Of a stretch of 64,000 nucleotides of DNA, positions 16,709-24,289 are shown piece after piece. The first letter of the stretch is position 1; each line of letters starts with the position of its first letter. Location of the stretch: contig NZ_PVBM01000010.1 of the NCBI RefSeq assembly GCF_002968575.1, positions 1-64,000 of the forward strand, written 5' to 3'. The notes beneath the pieces were generated by a model. That model did not search any database, had not been told where the DNA came from, and saw nothing but the letters and a program-made list of their open reading frames with translations. This DNA is from Neorhizobium huautlense. GTDB taxonomy: Bacteria > Pseudomonadota > Alphaproteobacteria > Rhizobiales > Rhizobiaceae. Position numbers and translations under genes: made by a program.

Positions 16709-17161
16709 ATGACAATCGTCTTCCGCAAACTTGACCATGACGATATGGCGGCTGCCGCGAGCCTCCACCGTGTTTCCTTCGACGAGCGGCTGCCCTGGCT
16801 GGCCGGCCTTCATACTTTGGAGGAGGATCGTGGATACTGGCGCGGGCATCTTTTCGCGACCTGCGACATTTGGGGCGCCGAAAGGGGGAGCGCCTTGCTC
16901 GGCGTTATCGCCTTCCGCAAGGACTGGGTCGATCAGCTCTACATCCTGCCGAGTGCGCAGGGGCAGGGGATAGGTTCCCGGCTGCTGGACATCGCCAAAG
17001 AAGCCCATCCGCAGCTTTTCCTCTGGACCTTCCAGCGCAATGCTACGGCCCGCCGCTTTTACGAAGCGCGCGGCTTTGTGGCGGTCGAACAGACCGATGG
17101 CACGGCCAATGAGGAAAAGGAGCCGGACATTCTCTATCATTGGCGTCGCGAAACTCGATAA
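16709..17161 (+). CDS. GNAT-family N-acetyltransferase
   Basis: A 150-residue GNAT protein. The acetyl-CoA site is QLYILPSAQGQGIGSRLLDIA (residues about 73-93; motif A R/Q-x-x-G-x-G as QGQGIG), followed by FQRNATARRFYEARGF (motif B). Start 16709 has GGGGG nine bases upstream. The substrate is unknown. It lies 62 bases before a LysE gene on the same strand, which may hint at amino acid or derivative modification before export, but this is speculation. Confidence 0.88.
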   Translation: MTIVFRKLDHDDMAAAASLHRVSFDERLPWLAGLHTLEEDRGYWRGHLFATCDIWGAERGSALLGVIAFRKDWVDQLYILPSAQGQGIGSRLLDIAKEAHPQLFLWTFQRNATARRFYEARGFVAVEQTDGTANEEKEPDILYHWRRETR

Positions 17162-17223
17162 ACACCGCTTGCAAAGCGAAAAAATCGGTGGCTTGCTCGC
17201 CCTGTTCCATGGAGGAGTTTCGC

Positions 17224-17862
17224 ATGTCGCTTGAACACTGGCTCGCTTTCGTTGCCGCTTCGTCCATTCTGCTTGCTATTCCCGGGCCGACGATCCTGCT
17301 TGTCATCTCCTATGCGCTGAGCCACGGCCGCAAAGTTGCGAGCGCGACGGTCGCAGGTGTCGCGCTTGGTGACTTCACCGCCATGAGCGCTTCCATGCTG
17401 GGTCTCGGCGCCGTGCTTGCGACCTCTGCCACGCTCTTCACCGTACTGAAGTGGATGGGCGCCGCCTATCTCATCTATCTCGGCATCAAGCTCTGGCGTG
17501 CGCCGGTTTCCGAACGTGCGGCGGAGGCCGATGAGGCGGAGGCGGCATCCGCCAAGCCGATCAGGATTTTCCTTCATACCTATGTCGTGACGGCGTTGAA
17601 CCCGAAGAGCATCGTCTTCTTCGTCGCTTTCCTGCCGCAGTTCCTTGACCTCAGCCGGCCGCTCTTCTTCCAGATGGCGGTCTTCGAGGTGACCTTCCTG
17701 GTTCTCGCAACGCTCAACGCCGCGCTCTACGGCCTGCTCGCTGCTATGGCCCGGAACACGATCCGCAAGCCCAAGGTCCAGCGAATCGTCAATCGCACCG
17801 GCGGCTCACTGATGATCGGCGCCGGTCTGCTTTCGGCCAGCTTCAAGCGCGCGGCGGCATGA
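17224..17862 (+). CDS. LysE/RhtB-family amino acid exporter
   Basis: A 212-residue inner-membrane exporter with about five to six helices. The N-terminal AIPGPTILLVISYALSHGR is the LysE-family signature (PGP motif), and NPKSIVFFVAFLPQF is the second conserved block. GGAGG lies nine bases before ATG 17224. The family exports amino acids such as lysine, threonine or homoserine lactones; the substrate is not predictable here. It is followed at 23 bases by a GFA-type enzyme and then a second LysE protein. Confidence 0.92.
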   Translation: MSLEHWLAFVAASSILLAIPGPTILLVISYALSHGRKVASATVAGVALGDFTAMSASMLGLGAVLATSATLFTVLKWMGAAYLIYLGIKLWRAPVSERAAEADEAEAASAKPIRIFLHTYVVTALNPKSIVFFVAFLPQFLDLSRPLFFQMAVFEVTFLVLATLNAALYGLLAAMARNTIRKPKVQRIVNRTGGSLMIGAGLLSASFKRAAA

Positions 17863-17885
17863 GGATATTTAAGGGAGGATAACGC

Positions 17886-18257
17886 ATGCTGACCGGACGT
17901 TGCCATTGCGGCGAGACCGTCTTCGAGATCAACGGAGAATTGCCTCAGGCGCTGACGCGCTGCACCTGCACTTTCTGCTCCCGTCGCGGCACGCTCTATG
18001 CCTATTACGAGCCGAAGCAGGTGCGCGTCACGGCCGATTCCGAGAGCGACAGAATCTATCGCTGGAACTCGAAGCTGGTGGCGCATCATTTTTGCGGCAC
18101 CTGCGGCTGCGGGACCTATAGCGACAGCCCCGATTTCCAACTCGACGGCACCTGGGACGGCAAGACGCGCCGCATTGGCGTGAATGCCAGGCTGTTCGAT
18201 GATTTCGACGCCGAGGAATGGCCTCACACCGTGATCGACGGCAGGAACCTCTGGTAG
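17886..18257 (+). CDS. GFA-family zinc protein
   Basis: A 123-residue zinc protein of the glutathione-dependent formaldehyde-activating (Gfa/CENP-V) family. Zinc ligands are visible as CHCG (residues 6-9), CTCTFC (26-31) and CGTCGC. GGGAGG lies eight bases before the ATG. The few tested members bind glutathione adducts, but most have unknown substrates. It is tightly spaced between two LysE exporters (23 bases and 9 bases), so the three genes look like one operon. Confidence 0.9.
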   Translation: MLTGRCHCGETVFEINGELPQALTRCTCTFCSRRGTLYAYYEPKQVRVTADSESDRIYRWNSKLVAHHFCGTCGCGTYSDSPDFQLDGTWDGKTRRIGVNARLFDDFDAEEWPHTVIDGRNLW

Positions 18258-18266
18258 GAGAGCGAC

Positions 18267-18899
18267 ATGAGCGAGATGACCATTCTAGCCTTTGCGATCG
18301 TCGCCTTCATAGGCATTGCGACGCCGGGGCCGACAGTGCTTCTGGCGCTGACCAACGGTTCCCGTTATGGATTGCGCCGGGCTTTGCCGGGCATGGCGGG
18401 CGCCATGCTTTCCGACTTCGTTCTGATCGGCGCCGTAGCACTGGGCCTGGGCGCGCTGCTTGCAGCCTCCGAATTCTGGTTTACGGTGGTCAAGTGGCTG
18501 GGTGCGGGTTATCTGGCTTTTCTGGGCATCATGCTTCTCCGCTCCAAGGGATCTCTTGACGTTACGGAAGCTGCTGCAGCGTCAGGCTCTGGCTCCTCCG
18601 CTTCCATTTTCCTCAAGAGCTTTCTCGTCGCAGTGACAAATCCCAAGGGCTACCTGTTCTTTTCGGCCTTCCTGCCGCAATTCATCGTGTCCGATGCGCC
18701 GCAGGTGCCGCAATATGCCTTGCTCGCCGTCGTCTTCGCGCTGATCGATTTCGCCGTAATGTTTGTCTACGCACTGCTCGGTTCGAAAGCGGTGCATCTT
18801 CTCAAGAAGAAGGGCGCTCTCTGGCTCGACCGGGCTTGCGGCGGCGCGCTTTTAGCGCTCGCGGGATCGCTCGCGCTCTATCGGAGGGCCGCCTCTTAA
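18267..18899 (+). CDS. Second LysE/RhtB-family exporter
   Basis: A 210-residue membrane protein with the signature ATPGPTVLLALTNGSRYG near residues 18-35 and TNPKGYLFFSAFLPQF in the middle. It is homologous to, but clearly diverged from, the LysE protein at 17224; the loop between is Ala/Ser-rich. TAGGAG lies before the ATG, nine bases after the GFA stop. Two different exporters around one small enzyme suggest related but distinct substrates. Confidence 0.92.
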   Translation: MSEMTILAFAIVAFIGIATPGPTVLLALTNGSRYGLRRALPGMAGAMLSDFVLIGAVALGLGALLAASEFWFTVVKWLGAGYLAFLGIMLLRSKGSLDVTEAAAASGSGSSASIFLKSFLVAVTNPKGYLFFSAFLPQFIVSDAPQVPQYALLAVVFALIDFAVMFVYALLGSKAVHLLKKKGALWLDRACGGALLALAGSLALYRRAAS

Positions 18900-19001
18900 A
18901 CCCTGTGCATTTTTGCACTTGTCCGGCGAAACGAATCCCGATCTCTGTTATGGCTCGGGAGTGGCGGGCCGTTGGGTCGCCGCACGGAGACGGCATACGG
19001 G

Positions 19002-20525
19002 GTGAGTGCATTGCAGGTTGGCATCGATATGGGAATTGTGTCCGGCGGCGCTCCGGCCAAGCTCGATATCGAGGAGCTTCTGGCCACCCGCTTGCTCGTG
19101 CAGGGTAATTCCGGCTCGGGCAAATCGCATCTGCTGCGGCGGTTGCTGGAGCAGTCCGCCCCTTGGGTGCAGCAGGTGGTGATCGATCCCGAAGGCGATT
19201 TCGTCACGCTCTCGGATAAGTTTGGCCATGTGGTGGTCGACGGCGAGCGCACCGAGGCGGAACTCGCCGGCATTGCCAACCGCATTCGCCAGCACCGGGT
19301 GTCTTGTGTACTGACGCTTGAGGGCCTTGATCTGGAAGAGCAGATGCGGGCCGCCGCAGCCTTCCTCAACGGCATGTTCGATGCTGACCGCGAGTACTGG
19401 TATCCGGTCCTGGTCGTCGTCGACGAGGCCCAGATGTTTGCGCCTTCGGTCGGCGGCGACGTCTCCGAAGATGCCAGAAAGCTGTCCCTCGGTGCGATGA
19501 CCAACCTGATGTGCCGCGGTCGCAAGCGCGGTCTGGCGGGCGTCATCGCTACCCAGCGCCTCGCAAAACTCGCCAAGAATGTTGCCGCGGAAGCCTCGAA
19601 CTTCCTGATGGGACGAACCTTTCTAGACATCGACATGGCGCGCGCCGCCGATTTGCTCGGCATGGATCGGCGCCAGGCGGAAATGTTCCGCGACCTCCAG
19701 CGCGGTAATTTTGTCGCTCTCGGTCCGGCTTTGTCCCGCCGACCGCTGCCGATCGTCATCGGCACCGTAGAGACGTCTGCCCGATCTTCGAGCCCGAAAC
19801 TGATGCCGCTGCCGGATGCGCCGCAGGATGTCGAGGATCTGATCTTCACGCCGGATCCGGAGGAGTTTACCCGGCCTATGGTTCGCCGGGCGCCGCCGGC
19901 ACCTCGTCCGACGACGGATATATTGGCCGAGCTTTCCCGCTCCATGCCCGCTGCCTCGCAGGCACCTCAGGAGCCGCGCGCGCCCCAGCCGGAGGTGTCG
20001 CCCGAAGCGCGTGAGGAGCGGCTTTCCGCTGTGCTTTCCGAGATTCTCGACGATCCGCAATCGGGCTATCGGACTGACGCGGTCCTCTATCAGGAATTTC
20101 TGGTGCGCGCCCGCATGCGGCGCCTGCCCGGACCACCACTGACGCTCTCTGAATTCCGCCGCCGGGTGGCCGTTGCGCGTTCGGGCGTCGACGCCGAAAC
20201 GGCGGCAGGCGAGGCCTGGCGGACGGCCTTGTCGCTATCCGGCGGGGTCTCGGATGATCTTCAGGGCGTTTTCCTGATGATGGCGAAAGCAGCGATATCA
20301 GGCGAACCGTGTCCATCGGATGCCCGTATCGCCCGCGCCTATGGCACCCATTCCGCCCGCCGCGCCCGGCGTCTGCTCGGCTATTTCGAGGAGCAGGGCC
20401 TGATCGTGATTCACACGGATTTTTCCGGAAAGCGCGTCGTGGCCTTTCCGGACCTGCAATCGGAGACCGCTCCCGGTAGCGCCGACGCGCCGGACGAGGG
20501 CGAGGCGAGGGTGGCGGCCGAATAA
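19002..20525 (+). CDS. HerA-like P-loop ATPase (DUF87), orphan
   Basis: A 507-residue ATPase of the HerA/FtsK superfamily. Walker A is QGNSGSGKSHLLRRLL near residues 34-49, Walker B VLVVVDEAQMFAP near 136-148, followed by GRKRGLAGVIATQRLAKLAK with the sensor Gln. Residues about 280-345 form a Pro/Ala/Arg-rich linker, and the C-terminal part resembles a winged-helix domain (residues about 420-490). Archaeal HerA works with the nuclease NurA in DNA end resection, and some bacterial HerA proteins sit in defence systems; no nuclease or Sir2 gene is adjacent here. The start is unsure: GTG 19002 is chosen because homologous sequence appears to begin near LQVGID; ATG 18972 is possible. Confidence 0.85.
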   Translation: MSALQVGIDMGIVSGGAPAKLDIEELLATRLLVQGNSGSGKSHLLRRLLEQSAPWVQQVVIDPEGDFVTLSDKFGHVVVDGERTEAELAGIANRIRQHRVSCVLTLEGLDLEEQMRAAAAFLNGMFDADREYWYPVLVVVDEAQMFAPSVGGDVSEDARKLSLGAMTNLMCRGRKRGLAGVIATQRLAKLAKNVAAEASNFLMGRTFLDIDMARAADLLGMDRRQAEMFRDLQRGNFVALGPALSRRPLPIVIGTVETSARSSSPKLMPLPDAPQDVEDLIFTPDPEEFTRPMVRRAPPAPRPTTDILAELSRSMPAASQAPQEPRAPQPEVSPEAREERLSAVLSEILDDPQSGYRTDAVLYQEFLVRARMRRLPGPPLTLSEFRRRVAVARSGVDAETAAGEAWRTALSLSGGVSDDLQGVFLMMAKAAISGEPCPSDARIARAYGTHSARRARRLLGYFEEQGLIVIHTDFSGKRVVAFPDLQSETAPGSADAPDEGEARVAAE

Positions 20526-20529
20526 TCCG

Positions 20530-20775
20530 CTAATGGATGTGGAAATGCGCTTCCACGGCGGCGGCAATGAAGGCTTGCCGCGCTTCCGTCGGTTCCGATC
20601 TTCCGTCAAGGGCATCACCGCAGACCTGTTCGGCGCGGCTGTACTGGCTGCCGTGATAAGACGGCCAAAAACAGTCGAGCACCGTCTTTGCCTGACGCAC
20701 CGTTTTCACTGTGCGAGTAACGCCGGTTTCCGGGTCTTCAAGTCTGATCGGGTTGTTCCAGGCCTTCGGGCTCAT
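20530..20775 (-). CDS. DUF982 protein
   Basis: An 81-residue protein of the DUF982 family, small soluble proteins found almost only in rhizobia and their relatives. The core WNNPIRLEDPETG, a VRQAKTVLDCFWP helix and an ARQAFIAAAVEA C-terminal helix fit the family. AGGAGG lies eight bases before ATG 20775; a longer in-frame start is unsupported. Its function is unknown. It is convergent with the HerA-like gene (four-base gap). Confidence 0.9.
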   Translation of the reverse strand: MSPKAWNNPIRLEDPETGVTRTVKTVRQAKTVLDCFWPSYHGSQYSRAEQVCGDALDGRSEPTEARQAFIAAAVEAHFHIH

Positions 20776-20874
20776 GACACGATACCTCCTCTCTATATGA
20801 GATGGGCTGAATATACCGGGATTCAATTGGAGTCTGGAAACAGCCTTACCGAAAGGTTACGACAGCTGACGCTG

Positions 20875-20938
20875 TTGACATTTCCATGACATACGCCTAA
20901 AGACCCCGCCAACGCCGGGTTCAACGCCCGGTGTTTTT
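20875..20938 (+). ncRNA. Promoter and hairpin terminator pair before rpsD
   Basis: TTGACA (20875-20880), 17 bases, TAAAGA, followed within about 10 bases by stem ACGCCGGG / CCCGGTGT (20912-20919 with 20927-20934) and a T-run. This would give a transcript of only about 30 bases. It could be an attenuator with a downstream promoter for rpsD (second TTGACA at 20940-20945) or a remnant of an sRNA gene. Confidence 0.3.
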
Positions 20939-21030
20939 GTTGACATGTCCCGTGGTCTCTCCGATCGCTGTCGTGAGAAACCTGTCAGAGCTCTTAAATC
21001 AGGGCTCAGAGGAGGGCGTGTTTCCTTGAT

Positions 21031-21050
21031 CCGGTTTGGCAACAAACCGG
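21031..21050 (+). promoter_or_regulatory. Hairpin in the rpsD leader
   Basis: Perfect seven-base stem CCGGTTT / AAACCGG with a GGCAAC loop, 26 bases before the rpsD start. S4 is an mRNA-binding autoregulator in other bacteria, so this hairpin could be its target; this is inference. Confidence 0.4.
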
Positions 21051-21075
21051 ACTAACCGTTTGAGAAGGAAATGCG

Positions 21076-21693
21076 ATGAGCAAGCGCGCTGCATCCAAGT
21101 ACAAAATCGATCGCCGCATGGGCGAAAACATCTGGGGTCGTCCGAAGTCCCCGGTCAACCGTCGTGAATACGGTCCGGGCCAGCACGGCCAGCGCCGCAA
21201 GGGCAAGCTTTCCGACTTCGGCGTGCAGCTGCGCGCCAAGCAGAAGCTGAAGGGTTACTACGGCGACCTGCGCGAAAAGCAGTTCCGCGCCACCTACGAC
21301 GAAGCAAACCGCCGCAAGGGCGATACCTCGGAGAACCTGATCGGTCTCCTGGAATCGCGCCTCGACGCCATCGTCTACCGCGCCAAGTTCGTTCCGACGG
21401 TCTTTGCTGCCCGTCAGTTCGTCAACCACGGCCACGTGACTGTCAACGGCGTACGCGTCAACATCGGTTCCTACCGCTGCAAGGCCGGCGACGTCATCGA
21501 AGTTCGCCAGAAGTCGAAGCAGCTCGTTTCGGTTCTGGAATCGGTTCAGCTCGCTGAGCGCGACGTTCCGGACTACATCGAAGCCGACCATAACAAGATG
21601 GTTGCGACCTTCGTTCGCGTTCCGACGCTCTCCGACGTACCTTACGCCGTGGTCATGGAACCCCAGCTGGTCGTCGAATTTTATTCGCGTTGA
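21076..21693 (+). CDS. rpsD: 30S ribosomal protein S4
   Basis: S4 is a primary 16S rRNA-binding protein that starts assembly of the small subunit body. The 205-residue protein has the basic N-terminal region with [14 protein letters not shown], then the S4 RNA-binding domain beginning [19 protein letters not shown] and [10 protein letters not shown]. The zinc-binding cysteines seen in some S4 proteins are absent, as in most Proteobacteria with the C-minus form. GAAGG lies before ATG 21076. It stands alone, not in the alpha operon, which is usual for alphaproteobacteria. Confidence 0.98.
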   Translation: MSKRAASKYKIDRRMGENIWGRPKSPVNRREYGPGQHGQRRKGKLSDFGVQLRAKQKLKGYYGDLREKQFRATYDEANRRKGDTSENLIGLLESRLDAIVYRAKFVPTVFAARQFVNHGHVTVNGVRVNIGSYRCKAGDVIEVRQKSKQLVSVLESVQLAERDVPDYIEADHNKMVATFVRVPTLSDVPYAVVMEPQLVVEFYSR

Positions 21694-21701
21694 TCACTTG
21701 C

Positions 21702-21729
21702 GAAAATGGCCCCGGAGGGGGCCATTTTC
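21702..21729 (+). terminator. rpsD terminator 1
   Basis: Stem GAAAATGGCCCC / GGGGCCATTTTC (12 bases) with a GGAG loop, eight bases after the stop codon. Confidence 0.88.
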
Positions 21730-21743
21730 ATATTCAGCTGCAG

Positions 21744-21774
21744 AAAGCCGTCTCATTTCGAGGCGGCTTTTTTT
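21744..21774 (+). terminator. rpsD terminator 2, overlapping the 3' end of sthA
   Basis: Stem AAAGCCGTCTC / GAGGCGGCTTT with one G-T wobble, an ATTTC loop and a T-run to 21774. It overlaps the last codons of the convergent sthA gene, so the two genes share a compact terminator zone. Confidence 0.75.
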
Positions 21775-23246
21775 CTTTCCGGTGTCGCGGTGTCCGCGGT
21801 CGTGGTCGCGGTGGTATCGAGCGGCTGGGCGGTTGCCACGGGAGCTTCCTTCGGCAGCTCTCCCATGCGATTCCAGGCGTCCAGACCGGCGATCTTGTAG
21901 GCTTCCGCCAGCGTCGGATAGTTGAACGTATTCTCCACGAAATATTCGACCGTCCCCTTGAGATTGAGCACTGCCTGGCCGATGTGGACGAGCTCTGTCG
22001 CACCTTCGCCGACGATATGAACGCCCAGGAGGCGGCGCGTCTTCAGCGAGAAGATCAGTTTCAATAAGCCGGTATCGAGTCCCATGATGTGGCCCCGCGA
22101 GGTCTCGCGGAAGCGAGCGATGCCGCATTCATAGGGAATGCCCCGTTCCTTCATCTCCTCTTCGGTCAGGCCGCAGGTGGAAATCTCCGGCACGGCATAG
22201 ATGCCGTACGGGAAGTATTTCTGCGGTTCCTTGGCAATCGCGCCGACGGCGACGCGGGCGGCGACGCGACCCTGTTCCATCGAGGTCGAGGCGAGGCTCG
22301 GAAAACCGACGACGTCGCCGGCCGCGTAGATACCGGGAACCTCTGTCTCGAAGGTCTCCGGGTTCACCTTCAGGCGACCGCGGCTATCGGCTTCGAGGCC
22401 GGCGGCAGCCAGCTTCAGCGTGTCGGTAGCCCCTGTGCGCCCGGCGGCATAAAGGACCATGTCGGTGGTGATTTTGCGGCCCGAATCGACCGTCACCAGC
22501 ACCTTGCCGTCGTCCAGACGTTCAACCTTGTCGACCTTCTGGCCGAGGAGCAGCTTCATGTTGCGGTCGCGGAGCTGATAGGTGAAATCCTCGACGATCT
22601 CCTTGTCGATGAAGTCAAGGATGGTGGATTTCGGGTCGATGACAGTGACGGCCGTATCGAGTGCGCTGAAGATTGTTGCATATTCGATGCCGATGACGCC
22701 CGCACCGATGACGACCATGGAGCGAGGCAGATCCCCGATTTCCAGAAGTTCGTCGCTGTCGAGGACCGTCTTGCCGTCGAAGGGGATGCTGTCCGGGCGA
22801 AACGGCCTGGTTCCGACGGCAAGCAGGATGCTCTTGCCCTTCACGTGGACCGTCTCGTTGTCGTCCTTGAGCACCTCCAACGTATCCGGCGCGGCGAAGC
22901 TCGCCTTGCCGCGAATGTGCTGTACCCGGTTGCGGGCGAACTGGTGTTCGAGCACTTCCACCTCGTGATCGAGGGTGATGAGGAGGCGGCGGCGCAGGTC
23001 TTCCGCGCTGATCTCCTGTTTCACGCGATAGGCGCGCCCATAAAATCCGCGCTCGCGCCAGCCGGAGAGGTTAAGTGCGGTTTCCCGCAGGGTCTTTGAA
23101 GGAATTGTGCCGGTGTGGACCGAAACACCCCCGACACGTCGACCCTGTTCGATGACAAGGACTTTCTTGTCGAGTTTGGCGGCCTGAATGGCGGCGCGGC
23201 GCCCCGCCGGTCCGCTGCCGACGACGATGAGGTCGTATTGGTTCAT
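21753..23246 (-). CDS. sthA: Soluble pyridine nucleotide transhydrogenase
   Basis: SthA exchanges hydride between NADPH and NAD, balancing reductant pools. The 497-residue flavoprotein has GSGPAGRRAAIQAAKL (FAD, residues about 10-25), GAGVIGIEYATIF (second nucleotide site) and IYAAGDVVGFPSLA near the FAD tail. The disulfide position reads GGVSVHTGTIPSKTLRE, with no cysteine pair; this is the SthA pattern and separates it from lipoamide dehydrogenase. A roughly 30-residue Thr/Ala/Lys-rich tail is additional to the E. coli form. The start has CGGAG before the ATG. A TGC-N3-GCA motif lies 130 bases upstream. Confidence 0.94.
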   Translation of the reverse strand: MNQYDLIVVGSGPAGRRAAIQAAKLDKKVLVIEQGRRVGGVSVHTGTIPSKTLRETALNLSGWRERGFYGRAYRVKQEISAEDLRRRLLITLDHEVEVLEHQFARNRVQHIRGKASFAAPDTLEVLKDDNETVHVKGKSILLAVGTRPFRPDSIPFDGKTVLDSDELLEIGDLPRSMVVIGAGVIGIEYATIFSALDTAVTVIDPKSTILDFIDKEIVEDFTYQLRDRNMKLLLGQKVDKVERLDDGKVLVTVDSGRKITTDMVLYAAGRTGATDTLKLAAAGLEADSRGRLKVNPETFETEVPGIYAAGDVVGFPSLASTSMEQGRVAARVAVGAIAKEPQKYFPYGIYAVPEISTCGLTEEEMKERGIPYECGIARFRETSRGHIMGLDTGLLKLIFSLKTRRLLGVHIVGEGATELVHIGQAVLNLKGTVEYFVENTFNYPTLAEAYKIAGLDAWNRMGELPKEAPVATAQPLDTTATTTADTATPERKKAASK

Positions 23247-23375
23247 GGGTGCTCCGTCTTCGAATCTCTGGAGCTGCCGCGATGCAGCAGCGATCACGAA
23301 TCCTTTTGTAGCCACTTATTCTAAAGGTTTGATTGCGAGGCGTCCAAGCCTGGATTTCGGCGGTAATGCCTATAG

Positions 23376-23391
23376 TTTGTGCAATGCAAAA
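23376..23391. promoter_or_regulatory. TGC-N3-GCA element upstream of sthA and the GntR gene
   Basis: TTTGTGCAATGCAAAA, the exact reverse complement of the 16-mer at 57384-57399 before the phasin gene. It resembles the TGC-N3-GCA operators described for PhaR, the PHB-responsive repressor of rhizobia. It lies in the divergent region between sthA and the GntR-type gene. Confidence 0.5.
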
Positions 23392-23440
23392 ATTGCCGAA
23401 AAAATGTCTTGACGTTGCGGGCCAAATGCCGTCCTCTTGA

Positions 23441-23457
23441 ACCAATTGTGAATTGGT
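23441..23457. promoter_or_regulatory. Palindromic operator of the GntR-type regulator
   Basis: ACCAATT-GTG-AATTGGT, a perfect seven-base inverted repeat ending seven bases before the regulator's ATG. The position suggests autoregulation. A CTTGAC -35-like sequence lies at 23408-23413. Confidence 0.6.
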
Positions 23458-23463
23458 ACGGTA

Positions 23464-24195
23464 ATGGTCCAGAAAAAATCAGAAGTGGCTCACGACACCT
23501 CGAGTTACGCGCTCGATCGGTTGCGGGAGCATTTTGCCACCGGAGAATTCGGCTCGGAGGGGCGCCTGCCCACTGAGCGGGCGCTGGCCGAAATGCTCGG
23601 CATCAGCCGCCGCGCGGTCCGTCGGGCACTGGAAGTGCTGGAGGGGGAGGGGCTGATTTGGCGCCGCCAGGGCTCTGGTACCTTTATCGGCGAGCGGCCC
23701 GACCGGTGGAGCGATCATGTCGGCGAGATCGTCGCCGGTACGGACTTCATGGAGATCATGGAGGTCCGGCTGAGGATCGAGCCGCAGCTTGCCCAGCTTG
23801 CCGCAATGCGCGCCAAGCCGGGCGAGATTGACCGGATGCGCAATCTCGCCAGAAAAATTACCGAGAGCCACGATGCCGATGCAAGCGAACTGTGGGACGG
23901 CGCCTTGCACCGGCAGATCGCCCAGAGCGCCGGCAACAGACTTTTCCTGTCGATCTTCGACGTCATCAACCAGGTTCGCCAGGACGAGGCGTGGCAGGCA
24001 ATCCGCGAACGCGCCCGTTCGAGCGGCAACGCGGTCAATATCTCCTTCGCCCAGCACGACGACATCATCGACGCGATAGCGGCGCGTGACCCGGTCCGCG
24101 CAGGCGAAGCGATGCGCCAGCACCTCCTGATGCTTCAGGAGCGGCTCGTCCGGGCGACCTCGATGGAGGGCCACCCTCTCGGACAGGCAAGTTGA
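23464..24195 (+). CDS. GntR/FadR-family transcriptional regulator
   Basis: A 243-residue regulator: an N-terminal winged helix-turn-helix with [26 protein letters not shown] (residues about 35-60) and GSGTFIG, followed by an all-helical FCD effector domain with ILH-type metal residues ([10 protein letters not shown], then [10 protein letters not shown] and [11 protein letters not shown]). It stands directly before, and on the same strand as, the peptide transport and gamma-glutamyltransferase operon, so it most likely controls that operon. A perfect palindrome overlaps its promoter/start region. There is no Shine-Dalgarno sequence, so a leaderless or weakly translated mRNA is possible. Confidence 0.92.
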   Translation: MVQKKSEVAHDTSSYALDRLREHFATGEFGSEGRLPTERALAEMLGISRRAVRRALEVLEGEGLIWRRQGSGTFIGERPDRWSDHVGEIVAGTDFMEIMEVRLRIEPQLAQLAAMRAKPGEIDRMRNLARKITESHDADASELWDGALHRQIAQSAGNRLFLSIFDVINQVRQDEAWQAIRERARSSGNAVNISFAQHDDIIDAIAARDPVRAGEAMRQHLLMLQERLVRATSMEGHPLGQAS

Positions 24196-24289
24196 ATTTC
24201 CGGTCGGCGCGAGACGGCCAGCAACGAGAAACCGGCACATAAGCCGGGCGACTGCAAACAGGAACAGAGAAAAGAGAGGAATAATTGCA

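Noticed and set aside
19002..20525. HerA gene as part of a phage-defence system
   Set aside because: No nuclease, Sir2, toxin or other defence gene is adjacent; neighbours are LysE, DUF982 and rpsD.
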